Of a DNA stretch of 64,000 nt, positions 10,001-18,290 are shown piece after piece. The notes beneath the pieces are model-generated. The model was not told the origin of the DNA and ran no database searches. It saw only the letters and a list, made by a program, of their open reading frames with translations. Made by a program: the position numbers and the translations under genes. Source of the stretch: an uncultured Christensenellaceae bacterium (GTDB taxonomy: Bacteria > Bacillota > Clostridia > Christensenellales > Borkfalkiaceae); assembly GCA_910587005.1 (NCBI GenBank), contig CAJULB010000001.1:62001-126000 (forward strand), in the 5' to 3' direction. The first letter of the stretch is position 1, and each line of letters opens with the position of its first letter.

Positions 10001-10254
10001 GATATTTTTATTTTTTTCTCGAACGTGAGCCATTCCCCGAGATACGCAACCATAGCGAGCACGAGAAAGGAACCGTAGCCGAAAGTGCCGTACATAAACG
10101 TACATACTGCGGTGCCTATATCGGCAAACACGTATTGCCGCGTAACAAGCATAACGAAAACTATCGCGCTGAACAAAAGCAGCGTTATGCCGAAAGTTTC
10201 CCTTGTAAATATATACGAAGTTTTTTTGCTTTTTTCTTTAATTTTATCTTCCAC
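7075..10254 (-). CDS. ftsK: DNA translocase FtsK/SpoIIIE family
   Basis: A septum-anchored ATPase that pumps chromosomal DNA during division or sporulation. Seen: four to five hydrophobic segments in the first 180 residues, then a low-complexity linker rich in Glu, Gln, Asn, Pro and Ser from about 182 to 565, then the alpha/beta motor with Walker A GTTGSGKS at 719-726 and LVDPKQVEF behind it. A C-terminal winged-helix gamma domain of the type that reads KOPS/SRS sites follows near residue 990. At 1059 residues it is longer than SpoIIIE because of the linker. Translation starts with GTG at 10254 behind GGAG. Whether it acts in vegetative division or sporulation cannot be decided. Confidence 0.93.
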   Translation of the reverse strand: MEDKIKEKSKKTSYIFTRETFGITLLLFSAIVFVMLVTRQYVFADIGTAVCTFMYGTFGYGSFLVLAMVAYLGEWLTFEKKIKISFRKAFTLALTVFMLFLLFHTVTTRNFEMGGYGKYIADCYKNAQSGIKGYTFGGVISAIVTYPLAKLSYVAAYIILALLSVACGYVTVLAFGGKNIFRKRTRDNGEVSRVENVAATEEAEAVTQSGVQYVQPVEDVAQTVPNTVYVHQPQPTAAVNPQPEEDDKFSSKNLGRKILFQNGEFAAESYRRNMIFNENSYFNRPATTTASEADYLNSFSSGGVKPQKDNTSVPETSYTEAFSDEVLNQPVQSSPSSFVYGEQPATDLDGYSAVSGGVYPVQNNENSSQNYNGYINANSEYEEQNYPAEIYETEEVEPYRSEPVEQYVEPEPPYIAPVRERGNVGFSEAPLNQPEQPSESEQNYNRAIRGEMPAENAERNSAETASDSDVDKLFNTSIRRDVSSAALGRTNSNSELFDDDEMDGDNTETEVFGKRDSVAGRGAREVVQNNISPVRRTENTEKPVAKPAPQPAEPVAEEKPKHVWKKYVRPSLDLLDDYPETNNINTGEIEDNKRIIVETLDRFKIASEVSNVTIGPAITRYDVIIVDKTKINQAVKYRDAIAMELKKDNVNAYLNYAKGALSIEVPNNQRTTVGLKGMLASRSFLNSKPGSLTFGLGKNIEGEVVCPDITKMPHLLVAGTTGSGKSICLSALLISLLYKYGPEELRLILVDPKQVEFISYDKLPHLMINEILYECDKAIKALNWAIKEMERRYTLFKDMTEAGQATKNLEEYNSHLPAGEEKLPKILIVLDEFGDLMLQAKKDIESRIIKLVQKARAAGIHLILATQRPSVDCITGLIKSNLPTRIGFKVNSFDDARCIFDIGGAEKLLGRGDLYFRSAENPDLTRIQGCFVDTPEVQRVTDFIKAHNETYFDQGLSDFINTVEEETPAPSIGGGDGGDDEEFKIDDTHIKALKYCVTSNQASVSMIQRRFPVGYIKACKIIDWMEKMNYITPSEGSKPRKVLLSKDEFIQIYGEDIDD

Positions 10255-10338
10255 TTCTTACTCTCCGGATATTATCTTTAACGGAACAAACAGCCGTAAG
10301 ATAAAAACAAGCGCTTTTAAATATATTCAATCTGTTTT

Positions 10339-10367
10339 ATTATATCATTCAACCGAAAAAATAGCAA
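10339..10367 (-). promoter_or_regulatory. Sigma-A promoter of the ftsK-rimO-pgsA-cinA-recA run
   Basis: Minus strand TTGCTA (10362-10367), 17-nt spacer, TATAAT (10339-10344), about 85 nt upstream of the GTG start of ftsK. Confidence 0.7.
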
Positions 10368-10423
10368 CGAAATGACGGTAAAAGCGCAAATTTTTATATA
10401 TATTTTATATATATAATCAACGC

Positions 10424-10461
10424 AAAAAGCGGGCTTCCGCCTTAAAACACGCCCGCCTTTT
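10424..10461 (-). terminator. Intrinsic terminator after murC
   Basis: An 11-bp stem, AAAAGGCGGGC with its near-complement (one G-U pair), with a 16-nt loop and a five-T run on the minus strand. It separates murC from the ftsK promoter. Confidence 0.8.
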
Positions 10462-10492
10462 GAATTATAGTTATTATGCTGTACGGCATAAG

Positions 10493-11821
10493 TCAGCGTG
10501 ACAATTTTTTTACCGCGGTTTTTGCCAAATCGTAAATATCACCCGCGCCAAGCGCAAGCACAACGTCGCATTTACCCGCACGGCACATAAATTCCTCTAT
10601 ATCCGCAATATCGTCGCCGTACTGCGAGCAAGGTATACTTTGCGACAGTGTAAGCGCGCTTCCCTTGTCGTCGAAATATTCTCTTGCCGCAAAAGTGCGG
10701 TAAATAAGCAGATTTTCAATGGGTGAAAATACTTTGACAAAATCGTTAAAAAGATTTTTCGTCCGTGAATAAGTATGCGGCTGAAAAACGACAAATAATT
10801 TGCCTTTGATAATGCTTTTTGCCGTTGCCAGAGCAGCTTCTATTTCATCGGGGTGATGCGCGTAATCTGCAATAATTTCCGCGCCGTTTACGTTGCCAAT
10901 ATGCTCGAATCTGCGCTCCACTCCCGAAAATGAGGATAACCCCCTTTTAATATCCGCGAAGCTTATTCCCGCCGCCCGCGCCGCAGCAGTTGCCGCAAGC
11001 GCGTTTAAAACGTTGTGCCTGCCGTATATATTCAGCGCAATTTCACACGCATTTACGCCCTTTTCGCATATGCAAAAGCTGTATTTGCCGTTGTTTTCCG
11101 CAACATCCTCAACCGAATAATCTGCATTTTTGTCATAACCGAAAGTTAACCCGCTTATCGGCAAATCGCCGTAAGGAGTGACGGAAATCTGCGCCGACCC
11201 CGCAAAACGCATATACGCAAGCCTTAAATTTTCCGCACTGCCGTAACATTCCAAATGGTCGGGGTCGGTGTTAAGAACAACGGCTAAATCGGGCTTTAAC
11301 AGCAGAAAATTCTGCTTATATTCGCACGCTTCGGTTAAAAAATAAGAATTTCCGCAATAATAGAAGTTGGAAAAAACCGTATCTCTGCCGCCTATGTGCG
11401 CGCAAAAGTCCTTGTTTGCCGCAGAAAAAATGTGCGCGAGCATCGATGTAACCGTAGTTTTGCCGTGACAGCCCGAAACCGCGATTACCTTATTGAAATC
11501 ACGGCTGATTTCCGTCAAAAGCTGTCCGCGCGACAAAATTTCTTTGCTTAAACCGCGCGCCTCGGCAAGCTGTGAATTATTTTCCTTTATAGCGTCCGTA
11601 TAGACGATAACGTCATAATCTTTTATGCTTTCAAAACCGTTTCCTGCGCTTATTTCCGCACCGAGCGCCTTTAATTCCCGCACGTACACACTGTCAGAAC
11701 TGTCGCTTCCCGCAACCGTTGCGCCTTTTGCAATCAAAAATTTGGCAAGCGCGCTCATACTCACACCGCCCGCACCTATAAAGTAAAATTTGTTGTAAAT
11801 TTCCCAAATTCTTTTACGCAT
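10493..11821 (-). CDS. murC: UDP-N-acetylmuramate-L-alanine ligase
   Basis: MurC adds L-alanine to UDP-MurNAc, the first amino-acid step of the peptidoglycan precursor. Seen: an N-terminal Rossmann-like domain with GAGGVSMSALA at 17-27 that binds the UDP part, the Mur-ligase ATP loop SGCHGKTT at 116-123, the central EACEYKQNF segment and the ADYAHHPDE motif of the C-terminal domain. Length (442) is normal. It is separated from the rest of the dcw cluster by spoVG and ftsZ and lies next to an ftsK-type gene, similar to murC beside the FtsK-like sftA in Bacillus subtilis. It ends in its own terminator. Confidence 0.95.
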   Translation of the reverse strand: MRKRIWEIYNKFYFIGAGGVSMSALAKFLIAKGATVAGSDSSDSVYVRELKALGAEISAGNGFESIKDYDVIVYTDAIKENNSQLAEARGLSKEILSRGQLLTEISRDFNKVIAVSGCHGKTTVTSMLAHIFSAANKDFCAHIGGRDTVFSNFYYCGNSYFLTEACEYKQNFLLLKPDLAVVLNTDPDHLECYGSAENLRLAYMRFAGSAQISVTPYGDLPISGLTFGYDKNADYSVEDVAENNGKYSFCICEKGVNACEIALNIYGRHNVLNALAATAAARAAGISFADIKRGLSSFSGVERRFEHIGNVNGAEIIADYAHHPDEIEAALATAKSIIKGKLFVVFQPHTYSRTKNLFNDFVKVFSPIENLLIYRTFAAREYFDDKGSALTLSQSIPCSQYGDDIADIEEFMCRAGKCDVVLALGAGDIYDLAKTAVKKLSR

Positions 11822-11906
11822 ATTAAATTTTATTAAAGAATTTGTGTTAATAGCACGAAATTTGACGTTTTTTATAAAAATTAAGAAAATTTTTTTGTTT
11901 TAAGTA

Positions 11907-11935
11907 TTGAAATTGATTTTCTTTTATTGTACAAT
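11907..11935 (+). promoter_or_regulatory. Sigma-A promoter of spoVG
   Basis: TTGAAA (11907-11912), 17-nt spacer, TACAAT (11930-11935), 36 nt ahead of the spoVG start. A sigma-H type promoter, known for spoVG in Bacillus, was not evident. Confidence 0.6.
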
Positions 11936-11970
11936 GTATGCAATGAAAGTATAATCTGGCAGGTGAAATT

Positions 11971-12234
11971 ATGAAAATCTCAGATGTACGAATCAGGTTA
12001 GTTAACAAGGAGGACAATAAACTTAAAGCGGTAGCTTCGATTACGATTGACGACTGTTTTGTAGTACACGACATTAAAGTAATCGATTCTTCCGAAGGCG
12101 CGTTTATTGCGATGCCCAGCAGAAAAACTAATGATGGCGAATATAAGGATATTGCACATCCGCTTAACACCGAGACCCGAGAAACTTTAAAAACGGCAAT
12201 CCTTACGGCTTACTATGATGAACTTAAAAAATAA
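11971..12234 (+). CDS. spoVG: SpoVG family RNA/DNA-binding regulator
   Basis: An 87-residue SpoVG. The family is a small nucleic-acid-binding regulator found in both spore-forming and non-spore-forming Bacillota. In Bacillus it affects septation and cortex formation, in other species virulence and cell-wall genes. Seen: the near-invariant start (ISDVRIRLV), FVVHDIKVID and the IAMPSRK-x-DGEYKDIAHP block followed by a C-terminal helix. The length is typical. It is a single plus-strand gene between murC and ftsZ, with its own promoter and a perfect terminator. Presence of spoVG does not by itself prove sporulation. Confidence 0.95.
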   Translation: MKISDVRIRLVNKEDNKLKAVASITIDDCFVVHDIKVIDSSEGAFIAMPSRKTNDGEYKDIAHPLNTETRETLKTAILTAYYDELKK

Positions 12235-12272
12235 GTCATATTTGGTTTTCCGTTAGTTAATACTGAATTTGT

Positions 12273-12313
12273 AAAGAAACGGCGCACGCAAATAGCGTGC
12301 GCCGTTTCTTTTA
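12273..12313 (+). terminator. Intrinsic terminator of spoVG
   Basis: A perfect 17-bp stem (12273-12289 with 12295-12311) with an AAATA loop and a T run. A and T runs flank both sides, so it can work in both directions. Confidence 0.9.
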
Positions 12314-12346
12314 TTTAACCGCCCCGCAAAAATTTGCGGGGCGGGT
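12314..12346 (-). terminator. Hairpin terminator after ftsZ
   Basis: A perfect 12-bp GC-rich stem (12319-12330 with 12333-12344) just past the ftsZ stop. The following T tract on the minus strand is weak (TTAAATAAAA), but the spoVG hairpin lies directly behind it. Confidence 0.65.
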
Positions 12347-12359
12347 CGCTTATCAAAAA

Positions 12360-13712
12360 TTATTCTTCATCGGGCTTTTTACCGAAATTCTTCAAACGCT
12401 CGATAAATTTTGGAACGCTTTTTCCCGTAGGACGTTCTATCCTTGTATCGTCGTTATACGTTCCGCGTACGGGCGCGGAAGGCTGCTGATACTGAACGTT
12501 CTGAACAGGCTGCTGCGGTTCCGAACGAAGTAACGGCTGGGGTTGCTGATACTGGTACTGCTGAGGTTGAGCCTGTTGCGGCTGCAACGGCTGTACGGTC
12601 GGCTGTGTAGGCTGTAACGGCTGAACGCTTCTGTAATACGGCGATTCGCTTACGGACATTCTTCTGACGTCGCCGCCGCCGAAGCTTCCGTTATAATTAC
12701 CGCCGCCTACACTCTTTTTCGGTTCGTCGTCGTGTCTGTTATCGTAACCGGGGAACCCCGTTGCAATAACGGTAATTTCAACCTCGTCCTGAACGTTGGG
12801 GTCTATTCTTACTCCGAATATAATATTAGCCGAAGCGTCTACAACACTGCTTATAAGCTCGGCTGCGTCCGCACCCTCCGCCATAGTCAAATCGTTGCCG
12901 CCGCAAACGTTAATAATAACTCCGCGCGCGCCTTCGATAGTGGTTTCGAGCAGCGGCGAATTAATTGCAACCCTTACCGCCTCTAAAATTCTGTTTTCAC
13001 CCTTTGCAACGCCGACGCCGAGGTGCGCTATACCGCTGTCTTTAAGTATTGTCCTTACGTCCGCAAAGTCAAGATTTATAAGCGCGGGGTTAACGATAAG
13101 CTCGGCAATTCCGCGTATACCCTGCTTTAAAATATCGTCCGCAACACAGAAGGCGTCAACCATGGTCGTGCTTCTGTCAACTATTGTTCTCAATTTATCG
13201 TTGGGGATAACGATTAACGAATCAACGTAGTTCTTTAAATTATCAAGACCCTTTATCGTATTCTCTTTTCTGCGCTTGCCTTCAAAGCCGAACGGCTCGG
13301 TAACTACCGCAACCGTAAGAATTTTCATATCCCTTGCAATTTTTGCAATTACCGGAGCCGCGCCGGTACCGGTACCGCCGCCCATTCCCGCGGTTATAAA
13401 CAAAAGGTCAGTGTTTTTAATGGCTTCGGTAAGCTCGTTCTTGCTCTCTTCGGCGGCGGCTCTGCCGACGTCGGGGTCAGCGCCCGCGCCAAGCCCCTTT
13501 GTAAGCACCGCACCAATCTGAATTTTATTTTTGCACGGCGATAAAACGAGCGTCTGGCTGTCCGTATTGACAACGTAATACTCGGCGCAGTTTATGCCTG
13601 CTTCCAACATTCTGTTGACTGCGTTATTGCCCGCGCCGCCTACGCCTATAACCTTTATTCTCGCTTTGCCGGTTATTCCGCCGACACCGCCTGCCGTTAA
13701 ATCGTTAAACAT
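12360..13712 (-). CDS. ftsZ: Cell division GTPase FtsZ
   Basis: FtsZ is the tubulin homologue that forms the division ring. Seen: VIGVGGAGNNAVNRM near residues 21-35, the tubulin signature GGGTGTG at 111-117 and the T7-loop region with NLDFADVRTIL. A globular domain to about residue 320 is followed by a long linker rich in Gln and Pro (about 340-415), then a C-terminal peptide around RPTGKSVPKFIERL that fits the conserved tail binding FtsA, SepF or ZipA-like partners. The Gln/Pro linker is longer than in Bacillus FtsZ (450 versus about 380 residues). It is the second gene behind the ftsA promoter, 33 nt downstream of ftsA. Confidence 0.97.
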   Translation of the reverse strand: MFNDLTAGGVGGITGKARIKVIGVGGAGNNAVNRMLEAGINCAEYYVVNTDSQTLVLSPCKNKIQIGAVLTKGLGAGADPDVGRAAAEESKNELTEAIKNTDLLFITAGMGGGTGTGAAPVIAKIARDMKILTVAVVTEPFGFEGKRRKENTIKGLDNLKNYVDSLIVIPNDKLRTIVDRSTTMVDAFCVADDILKQGIRGIAELIVNPALINLDFADVRTILKDSGIAHLGVGVAKGENRILEAVRVAINSPLLETTIEGARGVIINVCGGNDLTMAEGADAAELISSVVDASANIIFGVRIDPNVQDEVEITVIATGFPGYDNRHDDEPKKSVGGGNYNGSFGGGDVRRMSVSESPYYRSVQPLQPTQPTVQPLQPQQAQPQQYQYQQPQPLLRSEPQQPVQNVQYQQPSAPVRGTYNDDTRIERPTGKSVPKFIERLKNFGKKPDEE

Positions 13713-13745
13713 AATTTACCCTCCGTAAATCGTTCATATATAAAT

Positions 13746-14882
13746 TTAAATGAGTGTTTTTGACAATTTTTCATCTGTAAGCGCCGTATCCAAAAGGCTT
13801 AAAAGCGAGGAAAACCTCGGCTTGTCGTAATAAGGCACTTTGGGCGCGATAACTTCAACGCTTTTTTCAAGTCTGCCCGAAATATGCTCTACCGCGCCGC
13901 GCACGGTCTTTATACCCTCGCCTGTAATCAGCAGAGGTCCTGCGTCCACGTTTTTTACGGGACAGCCCTGACGGCATTCTTCAATCGTTTCGCATATTCC
14001 GTCAAGCCCCTCGCGTATTCTGTCGCGCAAGGTCATTGTGGAAAACGCATAAGTTTTCCCCTCGAACACACACTCTTCCGTGCCCGTCAGCTTCTCTTTC
14101 GCGTTAAGATTTACCGTTGACAAATAGGAAAGCGCCACTTCGTAAGGAATGTCGAGTTCGGACATAAGATATACCGCAACGTGTCCTATGCCCACCGAAA
14201 AAGCTTCGCTGTACAAAAGCCCGTCGCCGTAAACTACGCTGTAAGTCGAAGAAATAAAACCCAAATCAAGTAGCGCAGTGCATTTATTGCGCTTTTCGGG
14301 GTCGATAAGATACATCGCCTGCGCATGGCTTGCGGGAATTAAATTTACCGTAAGAATATCCTTGAACCGTTTGAACGCGTCCATGATACAGCCGATAAAA
14401 GAATTTCTGCACTTATAAAAACAGAACTTGCCTTGCAAGCTGTCGCTGAAAGCCCCTACGGGGTCGATTACTTTACGCTTGTCCGACAAAACGTAGTATA
14501 AACAGCTGTGCCGAACGGTGCGCCAAGCCTCGTCGTCCGCAGGCGCGGACATTCCTATAAGCGTTTTTACGTCCGAGGAATTAATCTTTTTGGCAGACGA
14601 AAAACTGAGTATTTTATCGACGTTTACAAGCTTGATAAATTCGTCCGGAACGCCGACGTAAAAGCTTTTTATACCGCCGTTTGAAGCCAGCGTGCTTTTG
14701 ACGACGTCGGTCACTGCGGAAACAAAACTGCCTATATCCAGAAGCTCGCTTTCGGCAAAGCCTTCGTACCCGCAAGAATATTTACTTTTGATAATAAAAG
14801 TGTTGTTAACGCCCCTTTCACCGACTGCCGCGGTAATTTCGGACGAGCGTATATCCAACACGGCAACGTATTTTGCGCGCAT
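13746..14882 (-). CDS. ftsA: FtsA-like cell division protein, lacking the C-terminal membrane anchor
   Basis: Position directly ahead of ftsZ and actin-fold blocks identify FtsA: VLDIRSSEITAAVGE at the N-terminus (phosphate 1), CTALLDLGFISSTYSV near residue 205 (phosphate 2) and LLITGEGIKT near 320 (adenosine). The protein is divergent and only 378 residues. Normal FtsA ends in a flexible linker and an amphipathic helix that ties the Z ring to the membrane. Here the chain stops right after the last domain (DTALTDEKLSKTLI) with no basic amphipathic helix. It has its own promoter and terminator-insulated upstream side, so ftsA-ftsZ form a unit. Function in tethering is therefore in doubt. Confidence 0.85.
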   Translation of the reverse strand: MRAKYVAVLDIRSSEITAAVGERGVNNTFIIKSKYSCGYEGFAESELLDIGSFVSAVTDVVKSTLASNGGIKSFYVGVPDEFIKLVNVDKILSFSSAKKINSSDVKTLIGMSAPADDEAWRTVRHSCLYYVLSDKRKVIDPVGAFSDSLQGKFCFYKCRNSFIGCIMDAFKRFKDILTVNLIPASHAQAMYLIDPEKRNKCTALLDLGFISSTYSVVYGDGLLYSEAFSVGIGHVAVYLMSELDIPYEVALSYLSTVNLNAKEKLTGTEECVFEGKTYAFSTMTLRDRIREGLDGICETIEECRQGCPVKNVDAGPLLITGEGIKTVRGAVEHISGRLEKSVEVIAPKVPYYDKPRFSSLLSLLDTALTDEKLSKTLI

Positions 14883-14909
14883 AATATCCCCGCACCAAAG
14901 TATATAATT

Positions 14910-14938
14910 ATTATATAATAGTGATAATATAAAGTCAA
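14910..14938 (-). promoter_or_regulatory. Sigma-A promoter of ftsA-ftsZ
   Basis: Minus strand TTGACT (14933-14938), 17-nt spacer, TATAAT (14910-14915), 28 nt upstream of the ftsA start. Confidence 0.8.
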
Positions 14939-14947
14939 CTGTTTAAA

Positions 14948-14979
14948 CAAAAAAAGCGGTACCGCAAGCACCGCTTTTT
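14948..14979 (-). terminator. Intrinsic terminator after ftsQ
   Basis: A perfect 10-bp stem (14951-14960 with 14970-14979), 9-nt loop and a T run on the minus strand. It ends the mraZ-to-ftsQ transcript just before the ftsA promoter. Confidence 0.8.
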
Positions 14980-14993
14980 ATTTCCGGATTTTG

Positions 14994-15752
14994 TCAACGG
15001 TAAGACGCCGAAACAGTCTTATCTTCTTTCTCGTAACAGTGAATCTCTCCGCCGAGTTTTTTATCGCCGGAAAGCCCCGCAAAGCAATCGTAAGCCGCGG
15101 ATATTTTTTCGCCCGTAAGCTCGGCAAAGTTATAAATAACCATTTTAACACCGCACCTTAAACCGACCGTAAAAGTATTTTCCAGCGAGCTTTTCGACAA
15201 GACCGCGCCGTTTGCAACCGAGCGTATCCCGCCGAATTTATCCGCAAAAAATCCGCATACGCGCGCAACGTCTTTCAGGTCGTCCCACTCAACGCCGTCA
15301 ACCGTAAAGTTAGGCAGTCCGTCTACGTTATTGCAGGCTTCCTCCGCAGTTTGCGCCGTTCTTAAAAGCGAGCCGTTTTCATCGTAAACGGAAAAGCTTC
15401 CGTCCGCGTTTTCAATAGAAAACAATTCGCGGTGTTCTCTTATAACCACGTTTAACGTGCAAGGATAAACCTTTTTGAACTCCGCAACGTAATAGTAATT
15501 TCCGTCCGATATTGCCGATTCAACGTTTTCTTCGCCGACCGAAGAAATCAATTTTCCGCGGAATTTGTTTAAAATTTCCGTTTTGAATTCCGAAATTTTC
15601 GCCTCTGACGCATCGCTGTCCGCCGTGCACGAATAACTGTAGAGCGTAACGTTTACGTTTTTAACCGCAAAAATCACACCCAGTCCTATTGCAACCGCGG
15701 CAACGAATACAACCGCAATTATTAAAACCGAAATTTTTCTTAAGTACTTCAT
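14994..15752 (-). CDS. ftsQ: FtsQ/DivIB-like cell division protein
   Basis: A bitopic membrane protein of the divisome core, which links early ring proteins to FtsL and the septal synthase. Seen: a very short basic cytoplasmic start, one transmembrane helix at about residues 7-31, then a ~220-residue outside part with a POTRA-like segment (KNVNVTLYSY through VVIREHRELFSIE) followed by a beta-rich domain. Sequence similarity to model FtsQ is weak and the assignment leans on topology and on the position after murA and before ftsA. Gap to murA is 6 nt. The last gene before a terminator. Confidence 0.75.
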   Translation of the reverse strand: MKYLRKISVLIIAVVFVAAVAIGLGVIFAVKNVNVTLYSYSCTADSDASEAKISEFKTEILNKFRGKLISSVGEENVESAISDGNYYYVAEFKKVYPCTLNVVIREHRELFSIENADGSFSVYDENGSLLRTAQTAEEACNNVDGLPNFTVDGVEWDDLKDVARVCGFFADKFGGIRSVANGAVLSKSSLENTFTVGLRCGVKMVIYNFAELTGEKISAAYDCFAGLSGDKKLGGEIHCYEKEDKTVSASYR

Positions 15753-15758
15753 ATCCGC

Positions 15759-17015
15759 CTATACGGACACCCTTACAATATCTCCGCCGAGCTGCCTCAG
15801 CTTGTATTCAAAAGCGCCGTATCCTCTGTCAATGTGGGAAATATCAAGAATTTCGCTTCTTCCGTCTGCGGACAGCGCCGCGGATACAAGCGCCGCGCCC
15901 CCGCGCAAATCGTGCGCGACAACCGTTGCGCCGTGAAACCTTTCCACTCCCCGCACAAACGCGTTGCGGTTTATAACCGTAATATCCGCGCCCATTTTTC
16001 TGAGTTCGGGAACGTATTTGAAACGCGTTTCAAACAGATTTTCGGTTATAATCGAATGACCGCGGCATACACAGCAAAGAGCGGTCATCTGCGCCTGTAA
16101 ATCGGTAGGAAAACCAGGGTATGGCTGGGTTTCTATACTTTTTACGGAAGTAAGCCTTCTGTTGCTTTCCAAATATATTTTATCATTGTTTACGCGGATT
16201 TTGCAACCGTTTTCCCTAAGTTTATGTAAAAGCGAGCTTATATTTTCGGCGCTGGCGCGTTTAAGCTCTACCTCCCCGCCGCACATCGCCGCCGCAACGA
16301 GAAAGGTTCCCGCTTCTATTCTGTCCGACATCGGCAGATATTCGCACCCCGAAAGCTCTGCAACTCCGCGTATAACCACCGTTCCGCTGCCCGCGCCGCT
16401 TACCTTTGCGCCCATAGCGTTAAGAAAACGCTGTAAGTCCTCTATTTCGGGTTCGCGCGCGGCGTTTTTAATAACCGTTACGCCGTTTGCTTTAACCGCG
16501 GCGAGAATAATATTTTCGGTAGCGCCTACGCTGGGGCAGTCCAGCATAATTTCGTTGCCCGTAAGTTTATCGCATTTACAGATTATGTAGCCGTTTTCTT
16601 CGGTGATTTCCACACCCAAACGTTTAAGCCCCGTAAGATGCAAATCCACGGGACGCAGACCTATATCGCAACCGCCCGGGTACGCGATTTTGGCCATATG
16701 AAAACGCGAAATTACCGAGCCGAGCAAAAACACGGACGAACGCAGTTCATGCGCAAGTTCGCTGGGTATTTCGTAACAGTCGGCAACGGAGCTGTCTATT
16801 ATTAAATTATTACCGCAAAATTCCGCACGGCAACCGAGCTTAGAAAGAATTTTGACCATATTCCTCACGTCGGAAATCTGCGGAACGTCTGCAATTGTAA
16901 CCTTTCCGTCCGTTAAGACGGCGGCGGCAAGTATAGGAAGCACCGAATTTTTCGCAGTCTGGATTTCAACGCTTCCGTATAGCTTGTTTCCTCCGTTAAT
17001 TATGTATTTATCCAT
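15759..17015 (-). CDS. murA: UDP-N-acetylglucosamine 1-carboxyvinyltransferase
   Basis: MurA transfers enolpyruvate from PEP to UDP-GlcNAc, the committed step to peptidoglycan and the target of fosfomycin. Seen: the duplicated inside-out alpha/beta fold, Lys-Asn pair near the start (TAKNSVLPIL) and the active-site loop PGGCDIGLRPVDL with the PEP-binding Cys at about residue 116. The Cys predicts fosfomycin sensitivity at the enzyme level. The ATG at 17015 is chosen because GGAG lies 5 nt ahead. An in-frame ATG 10 codons upstream (17045) has no good ribosome site. The start gives 418 residues, the family norm. Confidence 0.93.
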   Translation of the reverse strand: MDKYIINGGNKLYGSVEIQTAKNSVLPILAAAVLTDGKVTIADVPQISDVRNMVKILSKLGCRAEFCGNNLIIDSSVADCYEIPSELAHELRSSVFLLGSVISRFHMAKIAYPGGCDIGLRPVDLHLTGLKRLGVEITEENGYIICKCDKLTGNEIMLDCPSVGATENIILAAVKANGVTVIKNAAREPEIEDLQRFLNAMGAKVSGAGSGTVVIRGVAELSGCEYLPMSDRIEAGTFLVAAAMCGGEVELKRASAENISSLLHKLRENGCKIRVNNDKIYLESNRRLTSVKSIETQPYPGFPTDLQAQMTALCCVCRGHSIITENLFETRFKYVPELRKMGADITVINRNAFVRGVERFHGATVVAHDLRGGAALVSAALSADGRSEILDISHIDRGYGAFEYKLRQLGGDIVRVSV

Positions 17016-17069
17016 ATAAACTCCGAGTAGTAAAAGATACTCCATTATATGGAAAATTGCTTTCTTATG

Positions 17070-18290
17070 TTAATTGCGGTTAAGTCCGTCCACGCTGTTA
17101 TGGCGGGAAATGTTGTAAAGCACCCCCATTGAAGCCATGGTTATTATAAGCGAGGTATTTCCGCTGCTTATCAGCGGAAGCGGTAAGCCCGTCGGCGGAA
17201 TTGTGCCCGTAACCACAAGCGCGTTAATTACAACCTGTATTCCGTAAACCATTGTAAAGCCCGCCGCAAGCAGAAAACCGAAACGTTCGTTGCAGTTTTT
17301 TGCTATTTTAAAGCCGCGCCACACTATAAACGCACAACAGGCAAAAAACAGCAACAGCCCGATAAAGCCGAGCTCCTCGCCCATTATCGCAAGTATAAAA
17401 TCGCTTTCGGCAAATGGCAGAAAGCGGTATTTCTGCGTTGAATTGAACAGCCCAGTACCGAAAAGCCCGCCGTTACCCAGCGCGTACAGCGACTGAATAA
17501 GCTGATACCCCTCGTCTTTCGGTGAAGCCCACGGGTCGATAAACGCGCTTAACCTTTGCAGACGGTAAGGCTCTAAAATAATAAGCACGGGCACCGCGAT
17601 AACGAACGGAATTAAAATAATTGCAAAAGTTTTTAAGTTTGTTCCGCTTAAAAATATTATTCCGAGCATCAGAAGTCCTACGCACATAGTAATGGACATA
17701 TTCGGCTCGATAATAATAAGCACGCAAAAAAGAATACCCACACCTAAAACGGGCAGAACGCCTTTTACCGTTTTTACTTTTTCGTAATTTTTTGCAAAGT
17801 AAGCCGCGGCAAACAGCGCGTAAGCGTACTTTGCAATCTCCGAGGGCTGAATAGTAACCCCGCCGAAGCCTATCCAGCGGGTTGCGCCGTAGTTGGTTAT
17901 GCCGACGTGCGGAACAAACACCAGCGCAAGCAGAATAACCGAAACTATTATCGCGGGATACTTTATTTTAGCAAGCTTTTTATAGGGCAGAAAGCTTGTT
18001 CCGACCATTGCCGCCGCGCCGAGCACTACGCCCAAAAGCTGTTTTTTAACGAAATACAGCTTATCGCCGTACTGCACTTCTGCGGTATAATAGCTTGCCG
18101 AATATATCATAAGACAGCCGAAGCACGCCATCAAAAATACGCAAATTAAAAGCGGGATATCTCCCGCTTTTGTATTTTTTACACGCTTGCCGACCGCCCC
18201 CTTTACGGGTGTAAGCGTTTTTACGGCAACAGCGCCGTTATCCGCAACCGCTTCTGCAGTTTTTTTACGGCTTTTAAACATTTTCTTCAT
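17070..18290 (-). CDS. ftsW: SEDS peptidoglycan glycosyltransferase FtsW
   Basis: An integral membrane enzyme that polymerises lipid II at the septum with its cognate class B PBP (here the ftsI product). Seen: a basic ~45-residue cytoplasmic start, about ten transmembrane helices and the SEDS blocks RWIGFGGVTIQPSEIAKYA near 140-160, the large extracellular loop with the GLFGTGLFNSTQK region, and PPTGLPLPLISSGNTS near the C-terminus. FtsW rather than RodA or SpoVE is inferred from its place between murD and murA. It overlaps murD by 17 nt. murG, which often follows ftsW, is absent here. Confidence 0.93.
   Translation of the reverse strand: MKKMFKSRKKTAEAVADNGAVAVKTLTPVKGAVGKRVKNTKAGDIPLLICVFLMACFGCLMIYSASYYTAEVQYGDKLYFVKKQLLGVVLGAAAMVGTSFLPYKKLAKIKYPAIIVSVILLALVFVPHVGITNYGATRWIGFGGVTIQPSEIAKYAYALFAAAYFAKNYEKVKTVKGVLPVLGVGILFCVLIIIEPNMSITMCVGLLMLGIIFLSGTNLKTFAIILIPFVIAVPVLIILEPYRLQRLSAFIDPWASPKDEGYQLIQSLYALGNGGLFGTGLFNSTQKYRFLPFAESDFILAIMGEELGFIGLLLFFACCAFIVWRGFKIAKNCNERFGFLLAAGFTMVYGIQVVINALVVTGTIPPTGLPLPLISSGNTSLIITMASMGVLYNISRHNSVDGLNRN

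Noticed and set aside
9553..10281. A 242-codon frame opposite the ftsK start
   Set aside because: Antisense shadow of the ftsK linker and membrane region with unnatural Arg/His/Asn-rich composition.
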